A stretch of 5,906 bases of DNA. Source: Frankiales bacterium (lineage in GTDB: Bacteria; Actinomycetota; Actinomycetes; Mycobacteriales; SCTD01). Position numbers and translations under genes: made by a program. Location: assembly GCA_025965755.1 (NCBI GenBank), contig JAOPWI010000405.1, forward strand, positions 1 to 5,906, in the 5' to 3' direction. Shown here in pieces: positions 1 through 5,588 of the stretch. Position 1 is the stretch's first letter. Each line of letters begins with the position of its first letter. The notes beneath the pieces were generated by a model that saw nothing but the letters and a program-made list of their open reading frames with translations, was not told the origin of the DNA and made no database searches.

Positions 1-13
1 GCTCTTCCGATCT
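1..13. other. Residual Illumina sequencing adapter
   Basis: The first 13 bases, GCTCTTCCGATCT, are identical to the 3' end of the standard Illumina TruSeq-type adapter. Read on the other strand they give AGATCGGAAGAGC, the usual adapter-trimming string. An exact 13-base match at the very first base is not plausibly chance, so this is untrimmed adapter left at a contig end. The GNAT reading frame runs through it without a stop, but codons made from it are artificial. Genuine sequence begins at base 14. Confidence 0.95.
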
Positions 14-357
14 CCGCCCTCGGACGTGCGGGGCACCACCAGCAGCACGGACGCCGCCGCGCGCGAGCGGCACTCGGTGAGCGCCGCGTCGAGCAGCGCC
101 GCCCCGTGGCCGCGACGGCGGGCGGCCGGGTCGACCATGCCCGACAGCTCGATGTCGCCGAAGTCGTAGATGCCGAGGAAGCCGACCAGGCGCCCGTTCT
201 CGTGCACCAGGACGTCGTCGACCCGCTCGCCGCTGCGACCTGCCAGCACCTGGGGCTCGAGCTTGAGCCGGCCGCCGTCGGCGGCCAGCACGCGCGCTTC
301 GAGCGCCGCGATGTCGTCCAGCTCGGCACCGGTCAGCCCGCGGGTGAGGGTCAGCAC
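14..357 (-). CDS. GNAT-family N-acetyltransferase, N-terminal part (cut by window edge)
   Basis: This is the first 115 residues or so of a Gcn5-related acetyltransferase, a family that moves an acetyl group from acetyl-CoA to an amine on a protein, peptide or small molecule. The best evidence is motif A, the CoA-pyrophosphate loop: VDPAARRRGHGAALLDAA at residues 75-92 has the R-x-x-G-x-G core at R80, G83 and G85. It follows beta strands around LVGFLGIYDF (57-66) and IELSGMV (69-75), as the fold requires. The GTG start at 357 has a GAGG Shine-Dalgarno about 8 bases upstream. An in-frame TAA lies a little further upstream, inside the 38-base gap after the thiolase stop, so no long N-terminal extension is possible. 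The short gap suggests co-transcription with the thiolase. The C-terminal half, with the rest of the acetyl-CoA and acceptor site, is missing, so the acceptor cannot be named. Confidence 0.85.
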
Positions 358-395
358 GCGCCCATCCTCACCACGCGGGTCAACCGGTTATCAGG

Positions 396-1592
396 TCAGG
401 ACGCCTTCTCCAGGATGTGGATCCCGCAGGCCGAGCCGAGACCGATGACGTGGGCCAGGCCGACCCGGGCGCCCTCGATCTGACGCGGCCCGGCCTCGCC
501 GCGCAGGTGGTGCGCGATCTCCCAGACGTTCGCGATGCCGGTGGCCGAGATCGGGTGGCCCTTGGACTGCAGGCCGCCCGACACGTTGACCGGGGTGCTG
601 CCGTCGCGGAACGGCGCGCCGGACTCGAAGAAGTCCACCGCCCCGCCCTCGGGGCACAGCATCAGGTTGTCGTAGTGCACCAGCTCGGCGGTGGCGAAGC
701 AGTCGTGCAGCTCGACCAGGTCCAGGTCGCTCGGGGACACGCCCGCCGCGTCGTACGCCTGCTGCGCCGCGCGCCGGGTCAGCGTGTTGACGTTGGGCAG
801 GACCTGGCAGCCCTCCTCGTACGGGTCGCTGGTCAGCACGGACGCAGACACCTTGACGGCACGCCGGCGCTGGTCGGGGTCCAGCGTCTTGAGCTTCGCG
901 TCGCTGACGAGGACGGCGGCCGCGGCGCCGTCGCAGTTGGCCGAGCACATCGGCCGGGTGTTGGGATAGGCGATCATGATGTCATTCATGATCATCTCGA
1001 GGGGCATCGCCTTGCTGTAGGCGGCGAGCGGGTTGAGCGTCGAGTGCGCGTGGTTCTTCTCCGAGATCCGCGCGAACAGCTCGAAGGAGACACCGCCGTA
1101 CTTGTGGCCGTACTCCATGCCGATCTGCGCGAACGTGCCGGGCATGCCGGCGGTGCCGACCCGGCCGTCGAGGTCCATGACCGCCCCGTCGGTCCCGCGC
1201 GGCGTCCACGTCTGCGTGTCGAAGCTCGCCGGGCCGCCACCCAGCAGCCCGGCGCCGCTGAGCTTCTCCACGCCGACGGCCAGGCCCATGTCGGCCTCAC
1301 CGGCCTTGATCGCCATCATGACCGTGCGCAGCGCGGTGGCCCCGGTCGCGCAGGCGTTGGCCACGTTGAACACCGGGATCCCGGTCTGGCCGATCTGCTT
1401 CTGCAGCTTCTGGCCGATGCCGCTGCCGAACAGGTTGCCCGCCGCCAGGACCTGCATGTCGGCCATGGTGACGCCACCGTCCTTGAGCGCGCCGAGGGCC
1501 GCCTCGGCGGCCAGCTCGTCGGTCTCGACATCCGGGCGCTTGCCGAACTTGGTCATGGTGATTCCGAGGATCCACACATCGCCGCTGCTCAC
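396..1592 (-). CDS. SCP2-type thiolase (acetyl-CoA acetyltransferase / lipid-transfer protein family)
   Basis: A 398-aa thiolase of the SCP2/non-decarboxylating condensing-enzyme type, full length for its family. These cytosolic enzymes cleave 3-ketoacyl-CoA with CoA, or run the reverse condensation. The catalytic set is complete: nucleophile Cys81 in NACATGAT (79-86), the ELHDCF motif (294-299) with His296, the GHP loop NVSGGLQSKGHPISATG (336-352) with His346, and a C-terminal GLGSACGIH segment with Cys389. The GTG start is supported by GGAG at 1602-1605, 9 bases upstream. It also keeps the expected first strand (VWILGITMTKFGK), which the internal ATG at residue 13 would cut. The start lies 4 bases after the stop of the DUF35 gene, and its Shine-Dalgarno sits inside that gene, so translational coupling is likely. 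In this family a DUF35 protein is the usual partner. The related steroid side-chain retro-aldolase (Ltp2) is an alternative, but the intact Cys and His residues favour true thiolase chemistry. The substrate is unknown. Confidence 0.93.
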   Translation of the reverse strand: MSSGDVWILGITMTKFGKRPDVETDELAAEAALGALKDGGVTMADMQVLAAGNLFGSGIGQKLQKQIGQTGIPVFNVANACATGATALRTVMMAIKAGEADMGLAVGVEKLSGAGLLGGGPASFDTQTWTPRGTDGAVMDLDGRVGTAGMPGTFAQIGMEYGHKYGGVSFELFARISEKNHAHSTLNPLAAYSKAMPLEMIMNDIMIAYPNTRPMCSANCDGAAAAVLVSDAKLKTLDPDQRRRAVKVSASVLTSDPYEEGCQVLPNVNTLTRRAAQQAYDAAGVSPSDLDLVELHDCFATAELVHYDNLMLCPEGGAVDFFESGAPFRDGSTPVNVSGGLQSKGHPISATGIANVWEIAHHLRGEAGPRQIEGARVGLAHVIGLGSACGIHILEKAS

Positions 1593-1596
1593 TGGG

Positions 1597-1992
1597 TCAG
1601 GCTCCGATCGGGGTGAAGGCGAAGCCGATGGCCTCGGTGCCGTGGCTGTCCGTGCCCAGGGGGTAGGTCGTCAGGCGGACCTTCTGCCCGAGGTGCACGT
1701 GCTCGGGGGTCGGCTCCACGCCGACGATGTTGGCCTGCACGGTGGTGCCGCCGCAGTCGACGGTGGCCGCGACGTAGGGCACCGCGACGCCCGGCATCGC
1801 GAAGGCGACGATGGTGAAGGCGACGATCTCGCCGTCCGTCGGCACGTCGGCGTCGCGGAACGTCTCGCAGAAGCAGGACGCGCAGGCGGCCCGCCGGCCG
1901 AAGAAGCGCGCGGCGCAGGCCGTGCACTCCTGGGCGACCAGGTGGGGTTCGGGTTCCAGGGCCAGTGCTCGGACAACAGGGACGGACGCCAT
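1597..1992 (-). CDS. DUF35 zinc-ribbon/OB-fold protein, thiolase partner
   Basis: A 131-aa protein with the two-part layout of DUF35 (ChsH2 C-domain-like) proteins. An N-terminal rubredoxin-like zinc ribbon has four cysteines, C23-x2-C26 and C37-x2-C40, and an OB-fold follows from about residue 50 to the end (GEIVAFTIVAF, VPYVAATVDCGGTTVQANIVG, LGQKVRLTTY). Such proteins bind SCP2-type thiolases or aldolases and are thought to help hold or channel the acyl-CoA; they have no known catalysis of their own. The gene directly precedes the thiolase with a 4-base gap, the standard arrangement for a stable heteromer. The ATG at 1992 has a strong GAGGAG Shine-Dalgarno 5 bases upstream (1998-2003). A promoter with -10 at 2017-2022 would give a leader of roughly 18 bases. 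Nothing is missing or truncated. Confidence 0.92.
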   Translation of the reverse strand: MASVPVVRALALEPEPHLVAQECTACAARFFGRRAACASCFCETFRDADVPTDGEIVAFTIVAFAMPGVAVPYVAATVDCGGTTVQANIVGVEPTPEHVHLGQKVRLTTYPLGTDSHGTEAIGFAFTPIGA

Positions 1993-2016
1993 GCGCGCTC
2001 CTCGGTCGGGCCTCGG

Positions 2017-2046
2017 ACACTAGAGGCCGCAGCGCGCTGCCGTCAG
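2017..2046 (-). promoter_or_regulatory. Predicted sigma70-type promoter for the DUF35-thiolase unit
   Basis: On the minus strand, CTGACG (2041-2046; four of six bases match TTGACA) and TAGTGT (2017-2022; matches TAnnnT) are 18 bases apart. They lie just upstream of the DUF35 start and its strong Shine-Dalgarno. The -35 box overlaps the stop codon of the 191-aa gene. The predicted start of transcription is about base 2010. This is a pattern match only. Confidence 0.5.
2029..2040. promoter_or_regulatory. 12-bp perfect palindrome in the promoter spacer (candidate operator)
   Basis: GCAGCGCGCTGC is a perfect 12-base palindrome. It lies in the spacer between the predicted -35 and -10 boxes, touching the -35. 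A repressor bound there would block RNA polymerase. In such GC-rich DNA short palindromes arise often, so placement is the main argument. It could also act as a weak hairpin at the end of the upstream gene, but there is no T-run after it. Confidence 0.3.
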
Positions 2047-2618
2047 TCCCTGCCCGCGCCCCGGATCAAGGACCGCGCGGCCACGGCCGCACCGGCAGCG
2101 GCGATGAACGGCCCGGCCACCAGGAAGGGGTCCAGCGCCTGGTGGTGGACGTCGGCTCGCTTGCGGCCGAGCCGGGAGGACAGGCCCCGGTGGGTGAGCT
2201 CGGCCTGGACGCCGGTCTCGGTCACCGGGTTGTCCGGGCGCAGCCGCGCGAGGGACCCGACGTGCGCCTCCACCGCGTCGACCCGGTCGGCCGCGATCAG
2301 CAGCAACCAGTGAGCGGCGCGGGCCTCGCTGTACCTCTCGTAGGCCACCTTGCGGATCGCGCCCGACAGTCCTCTGGTCGGCTGGGCCGTGCCGAACACC
2401 GGCGTCAGGAACGCGTGCTCGAGAGAGCGCTCCCGCGGCCGTGACTCGGGCTGGCGCTCCGGAAACTCCCAGTGCGCGCCGGTGAGGTCCTCGCGCAGGT
2501 CCAGCTTCGGGGTCGAGGGCCGGTCCTGCGGGTCGAGGTCGGCGCCCCAGCCGGGAATCCGGGCACGCAGCTGCTCGGTCGTCTCCGCCAGCGGCGGCTT
2601 GTGCGGCGTGTAGGGCAT
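2043..2618 (-). CDS. Conserved protein of unknown function with C-terminal membrane anchor
   Basis: A 191-aa protein that I cannot assign to a named function. The N-terminus is polar and Pro-rich (PGWGADLDPQDRPSTPKL, 22-39), followed by charged, probably helical stretches around 84-125. These include GLSGAIRKVAYERYSEARAA (83-102) and the more hydrophobic HWLLLIAADRVDAVEAHV (103-120). The C-terminus has one strongly hydrophobic segment (about 162-182, DPFLVAGPFIAAAGAAVAAR) followed by Arg residues, which looks like a single tail anchor with the bulk of the protein in the cytoplasm. There is no N-terminal signal peptide, and I see no cysteines or metal-binding pattern. The ATG at 2618 has a GGAGG Shine-Dalgarno about 8 bases upstream. 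The gene starts 16 bases after the zinc dehydrogenase stops, so the two almost certainly share a transcript. From memory, similar proteins sit beside such dehydrogenases in other actinomycetes, which suggests a partner role, but that is not shown by this sequence. Confidence 0.85.
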   Translation of the reverse strand: MPYTPHKPPLAETTEQLRARIPGWGADLDPQDRPSTPKLDLREDLTGAHWEFPERQPESRPRERSLEHAFLTPVFGTAQPTRGLSGAIRKVAYERYSEARAAHWLLLIAADRVDAVEAHVGSLARLRPDNPVTETGVQAELTHRGLSSRLGRKRADVHHQALDPFLVAGPFIAAAGAAVAARSLIRGAGRD

Positions 2619-2634
2619 GGCGGTCCCCTCCGGT

Positions 2635-3783
2635 TCAGGCGGCGCTGGGCAGGATCAGAGGCTTGATGCACCCGTCCAGCTTGGCCGAGAACAGGTGGTA
2701 GCCCTCGGCGATGTGCTCCAGCGGGATCCGGTGGGTGATGATGTCGCTGGGCTTGAGGTAGCCGCTCTGGACGTGCTCGAACAGCCGCGGCCACTGCCGC
2801 TTCACCGGGCACTGGTTCATCCGCAGGGTCAGCCCCTTGTTCACCGCGTCGCCGAACTTGACCGCGCTGAACAGGGGGCCGTAGGCACCCATGACCGAGA
2901 TGGTCGCGCCCTTGCGCACCGAGTCGATCGCCCAGTTGAGCGCCACCGGCGAGCCGCCCTGCATCTTGAGCTTTGCGGACGTGACGTGCATGAGCAGGTT
3001 GCCGTCGGCCTCCGCGCCGACCGCGTCGATCGCCACGTCGAAGCCGAGGTGGTCGGTCTGCTTCTTCATCTCCACCACGATGTCGTCGTACTCGACGAAG
3101 TTGAAGGTCTCCGCGTGGGCGAACTCCCGCGCCTTGTCCAGCCGGTAGTCCAGGTGGTCGACGACCACGACCCGACCGGCGCCCATCAGCCACGCCGACT
3201 TCGCCGCGAACAGCCCCACCGGCCCGGCTCCGAAGACGAGCACCGTGTCGCCCTCGGCGATGTCGCCGAGCTGCGCGCCGAAGTAGCCGGTGGGCAGCGC
3301 GTCGGTGAGCATCACGGCGTCCTCGTCGTCCATCCACTCCGGAATGAGCACCGGCCCGACGTCCGCGAACGGCACGCGGACGTACTCCGCCTGACCGCCG
3401 TCGTAGCCGCCGGCGGTGTGCGAGTAGCCATAGATAGCGCCGACCGCGGTGGCGTTCGCATTGACGTTGTGGCAGTTGCTGTACAGGCCCCGCGCGCAGT
3501 AGAAGCACGAGCCGCAGAAGATGTTGAAAGGAACCATCACCCGGTCGCCGACCTGAAGGTTGCGCACCGACCCTCCGACCTCGTGCACCACGCCGATGAA
3601 CTCGTGGCCGAAGGTGTGACCGACCCGGGTGTCCGGCATCAGACCGTGGTAGAGGTGCAGGTCCGAGCCGCAGATGGCTCCCATGGTCACGCGCACGATG
3701 GCGTCGTTCGGGTGCTCGATCGAGGGGAGGTCCTTGTCCTCGACACGCACCTTGTACGGGCCGCGGTAGGTCATCGCACGCAT
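2635..3783 (-). CDS. Zinc-dependent alcohol dehydrogenase, formaldehyde-dehydrogenase-like subgroup
   Basis: A 382-aa medium-chain dehydrogenase, full length for the glutathione-independent FDH-like group, which oxidises alcohols or aldehydes with NAD(P)+ in the cytoplasm. Catalytic zinc ligands are visible as Cys38 (GAICGSDLH, 35-43), His60-Glu61 (GHEFIG, 59-64) and probably Asp161 (MLTDALPTG, 158-166); Asp at the third position is typical of this subgroup. The structural zinc lobe is complete with C90, C93, C96 and C104. The Rossmann fold carries GAGPVG (185-190), and Asp209 at the end of the next strand (VVVVDH) favours NAD+ over NADP+. The ATG at 3783 is preceded by GAGGAG with a 5-base gap. 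The 140-base region upstream contains no TA-containing -10 box, so its promoter is unclear. It is co-transcribed with the 191-aa anchored protein. The substrate cannot be read from the sequence; formaldehyde, a short alcohol or a lipid-derived alcohol are all possible. Confidence 0.93.
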   Translation of the reverse strand: MRAMTYRGPYKVRVEDKDLPSIEHPNDAIVRVTMGAICGSDLHLYHGLMPDTRVGHTFGHEFIGVVHEVGGSVRNLQVGDRVMVPFNIFCGSCFYCARGLYSNCHNVNANATAVGAIYGYSHTAGGYDGGQAEYVRVPFADVGPVLIPEWMDDEDAVMLTDALPTGYFGAQLGDIAEGDTVLVFGAGPVGLFAAKSAWLMGAGRVVVVDHLDYRLDKAREFAHAETFNFVEYDDIVVEMKKQTDHLGFDVAIDAVGAEADGNLLMHVTSAKLKMQGGSPVALNWAIDSVRKGATISVMGAYGPLFSAVKFGDAVNKGLTLRMNQCPVKRQWPRLFEHVQSGYLKPSDIITHRIPLEHIAEGYHLFSAKLDGCIKPLILPSAA

Positions 3784-3890
3784 GGGAACTCCTCGGTCGT
3801 TCAGAGCATGCCGGGGTCACGGGCTCGGCCGCGAGATGTCCGGTGCGGGCCCGTCGAAACCCGCCGGGGCCGGTCGGCGATGCCGGAGAG

Positions 3891-3908
3891 GGACGGCCGG
3901 GGCCGTCC
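3891..3908 (-). terminator. GC-rich hairpin after the MpaB-like gene (probable terminator)
   Basis: GGACGGCC and GGCCGTCC form an 8-base perfect stem around a 2-base centre (6 to 7 pairs with a realistic loop). It starts 15 bases after the stop codon of the oxygenase gene. There is no T-run after it, as is common for actinomycete terminators. It sits in the 140-base gap before the dehydrogenase and would separate the two units. I see no other clear signal in the rest of that gap (3784-3890). Confidence 0.5.
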
Positions 3909-3923
3909 GCAGCAGCAGGTGGG

Positions 3924-4799
3924 TCAGACCAGCGGCCGTCCCGTCCGCACCCGCCAGCGCATGTCACGCAGCAGCACGTTGTAGGGGAACAGCCGCACCG
4001 CCTGGGGCAGGCGCCGGTCCAGCGCGCCCACCCGGCGCATGAACCGGTCGAACCTGCGCTGGTCCTGCTCCGTCCAGGGAAGCTGCATCGCCTCGCGGAA
4101 CGGCGGCGGGAGCAGGCCGGTCGTCACGAAGCGGTTGCGCCGGTTCGTGAGGAGCTGCGTGAGGCGGGACGCGTACCGGTTCTCCAGCAGGTCCATCAGG
4201 TGGCTGCGGATGGTGTCGTCGATCGACACCCGCTCCAGCCCCTTCTCCCAGTACTCCGCGAAGGCCGCGCGGTTCTCCGGCCACATGCCGGGACGCACCT
4301 GCAGCGACGTGCCGAAGCGGGCGCAGTGCGCGTACAGCGCGTCGGCGGTCGGCTCCTCCATCCGGCCGTGCATGCGCTCGTACAGGTCGACCGTGCCGTA
4401 GTAGAGGCAGGCGGCCACCCACAGCTGCAGCTCCGGGTCCATGGCGTTGTACGCCACCGGGCTCTCGGCCGTGGACCGCACCTGCGCGTGCTGACGGTTG
4501 ACGGCGCGGCGGAACAGCCGCTGGTCCTCGGCGTCACCGAGCAGCGACACCCCGAGAAACGTGAACGTCGTGCGCGCCCGCTTCACCGGGTGCTTGGTGA
4601 TGTTGCCGTCGTCGACCTTGCTCTCCTTGACGCCGTAACCGACCTGCGGCCAGCTGAGCTGCATGATCACGTTGGCCATTCCGGCCAGCACGCCGGCCGG
4701 ACCGGAGAGGTAGTGCCGGATGTCGAAGTCGGCCGGTGGCGCGGGCAGCTCCGCCCGGCGCGCGGCCCGGCCTGCCTCGACGGGGACGGTGGGGGTCAT
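3924..4799 (-). CDS. MpaB-like oxygenase family protein (DUF2236)
   Basis: A 291-aa all-helical protein of the DUF2236 family, which includes the fungal oxygenase MpaB and the b-type heme rubber oxygenase Lcp. Family features are visible in order: the N-terminal helix with LSGPAGVLAGMANVIMQL (31-48), RARTTFTFLG (74-83) giving the conserved Arg and Thr, NRQHAQV (101-107) with His104 as the likely heme-iron ligand by analogy with Lcp, and AYNAMDPELQLWVAACLYY (116-134). No signal peptide is present, so it probably acts in the cytoplasm, unlike secreted Lcp. The reading frame stays open upstream to 4979, but the ATG at 4799 is chosen. It has GAGGGAG a few bases upstream and lies just downstream of a good promoter, and the longer form would overlap the tetR gene. 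The gene follows a TetR regulator with a 74-base gap and is its most likely target. Most bacterial members have no known substrate; heme binding and oxygenase activity are inferred. Confidence 0.88.
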   Translation of the reverse strand: MTPTVPVEAGRAARRAELPAPPADFDIRHYLSGPAGVLAGMANVIMQLSWPQVGYGVKESKVDDGNITKHPVKRARTTFTFLGVSLLGDAEDQRLFRRAVNRQHAQVRSTAESPVAYNAMDPELQLWVAACLYYGTVDLYERMHGRMEEPTADALYAHCARFGTSLQVRPGMWPENRAAFAEYWEKGLERVSIDDTIRSHLMDLLENRYASRLTQLLTNRRNRFVTTGLLPPPFREAMQLPWTEQDQRRFDRFMRRVGALDRRLPQAVRLFPYNVLLRDMRWRVRTGRPLV

Positions 4800-4834
4800 G
4801 GGGCTCCCTCTCGGTGTCGCGGCTTCGACGCCGC

Positions 4835-4863
4835 AGGGTAGCGCCGTGTTGGCGAGCTGCCAA
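4835..4863 (-). promoter_or_regulatory. Predicted sigma70-type promoter of the MpaB-like gene
   Basis: On the minus strand, TTGGCA (4858-4863; five of six bases match TTGACA) and TACCCT (4835-4840; matches TAnnnT) are separated by exactly 17 bases. They lie in the gap between the TetR stop (4874) and the oxygenase ATG (4799). Predicted transcription start is near 4828, giving a leader of about 28 bases with the Shine-Dalgarno correctly placed. This is the best promoter match in the window. Confidence 0.65.
4849..4863. promoter_or_regulatory. Inverted repeat over the -35 box (candidate TetR operator)
   Basis: TTGGC-gagct-GCCAA is a perfect 5-base inverted repeat with a 5-base centre, 15 bases in all. 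It covers the whole predicted -35 box and the start of the spacer. Size, symmetry and position are typical of a TetR-family operator, and a TetR gene ends 10 bases away. That this regulator binds here is inference. I saw no second full copy in the window. Confidence 0.45.
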
Positions 4864-4873
4864 TAGAGGTGGG

Positions 4874-5503
4874 TCAGCTCTCGCGGCCCACCTGCGGGAG
4901 CACGTTCTGCACGATGGCGAGCAGCGCCTCGCTGAGCAGCAGGTGCGCGTCGCCGCGGGACAGGGCGCCGGCCTCCCACTCGCGCACGGCCGCCTTGGCC
5001 AGTCCCCCGTACGCCCGCACCGCGGCCCGCTGCGCCTGCTCGCCGGCCGTCATGCCGACGAGCTGCAGCACGCGTCCCGCCGCCACGTCGTCGGCCGTCG
5101 CCAGAATGGCCGCGAGCTCCGGGTCGTCACCGATGCCGCTGCCGCCGACGACCGCGAGGAAGGTGCTGCCGTGCCGGCCGACGGTGTCGAGGAACCAGTC
5201 GACGGCGCGCTCGACCCGCCGGCGCACGGACCCGGTCACGACGATCTCGGGCTCGCCCTCGATCTCCGGCAGCAGCACCATGCGGCGCACCACCGCGAGG
5301 TACAGGTCGCGCTTGGTGCCGAAGTAGTGGTTGAGCAGCCCGCGGGCGATGCCGGCCTCGCGCGCGATGTCGGTGGTCGACACGGCGTCGTAGGGCCGCT
5401 CGCCGAACAGCCGGACGGCGCACGACAGCAGCTGCTCGCGGCGGGCGTCGGGCTCCAGGCGGCGCCCCCGTTGCGGCTGCACCGCCGTTCTCGGGTCGGT
5501 CAC
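4874..5503 (-). CDS. TetR/AcrR-family transcriptional regulator
   Basis: A one-component DNA-binding regulator, 209 aa from the GTG at 5503, a normal length for the family. The N-terminal domain is clear: ARREQLLSCAVRLFGERPYD (20-39) is helix 1, and TTDIAREAGIARGLLNHYF (43-61) is the helix-turn-helix, followed by GTKRDLYLAVV (62-72). The C-terminal ligand-binding and dimer domain (about 85-209) is helical and too variable to name a ligand. The start is uncertain. GTG 5503 has AGGAG 12 bases upstream, a long spacing, with a perfect palindrome between. The frame is also open to a GTG at 5584 (236 aa), 4 bases after the upstream gene's stop, but that start has no Shine-Dalgarno and adds Ala/Gly-rich residues with no TetR match. 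Most TetR proteins repress a neighbouring gene, often their own; the MpaB-like gene downstream is the likely target. Confidence 0.92.
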   Translation of the reverse strand: MTDPRTAVQPQRGRRLEPDARREQLLSCAVRLFGERPYDAVSTTDIAREAGIARGLLNHYFGTKRDLYLAVVRRMVLLPEIEGEPEIVVTGSVRRRVERAVDWFLDTVGRHGSTFLAVVGGSGIGDDPELAAILATADDVAAGRVLQLVGMTAGEQAQRAAVRAYGGLAKAAVREWEAGALSRGDAHLLLSEALLAIVQNVLPQVGRES

Positions 5504-5515
5504 CGGGACGTCCCG
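5504..5515. promoter_or_regulatory. 12-bp perfect palindrome directly before the TetR start codon
   Basis: CGGGACGTCCCG is a perfect palindrome lying exactly between the AGGAG Shine-Dalgarno and the GTG at 5503. As DNA it could be an autoregulatory operator. As RNA, a 4-base stem with an ACGT loop could bring the distant Shine-Dalgarno nearer to the start or hide it. It does not resemble the repeat upstream of the oxygenase gene. If translation really begins at 5584, it lies inside the coding sequence and means less. Confidence 0.3.
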
Positions 5516-5588
5516 CTCCTGCGCCTCACCGCCACAGGCTGCCACGGCGGCCAGGGCGGCGCGGTCCCCGGCCCCGGCGCTCACCGGG

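Noticed and set aside
374..390. AACCGGTT palindrome between the thiolase and GNAT genes as a terminator or operator
   Set aside because: It is only 8 bases with no flanking symmetry, no T-run and no promoter boxes nearby. The genes look co-transcribed.
417..1616. A 399-codon open frame on the plus strand opposite the thiolase
   Set aside because: It is an antisense shadow typical of GC-rich DNA: the translation is rich in Arg, Ala, Val and Gly with no recognisable motif, while the minus strand encodes a complete thiolase.
396..1992. Steroid side-chain retro-aldolase pair (Ltp2 with DUF35)
   Set aside because: The gene pair fits, but the enzyme keeps the nucleophilic Cys81 and both active-site His residues expected of a thiolase. 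As I recall, the aldolases have Tyr at key positions.
3784..3870. A SigB/SigF-like promoter (GTTT, then GGACAT) upstream of the dehydrogenase
   Set aside because: The spacing is near right, but the -10 part matches only four of six bases and nothing else supports it.
2617..3984. A 455-codon open frame on the plus strand opposite the dehydrogenase
   Set aside because: It is antisense to a gene with complete zinc and nucleotide-binding motifs, has biased low-complexity composition, and shows no domain.
4800..4979. A 60-residue N-terminal extension of the MpaB-like protein
   Set aside because: It would overlap the end of the TetR gene, cross the predicted promoter, and begin with Arg/Ala/Pro-rich shadow sequence. 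The ATG at 4799 has a strong Shine-Dalgarno.
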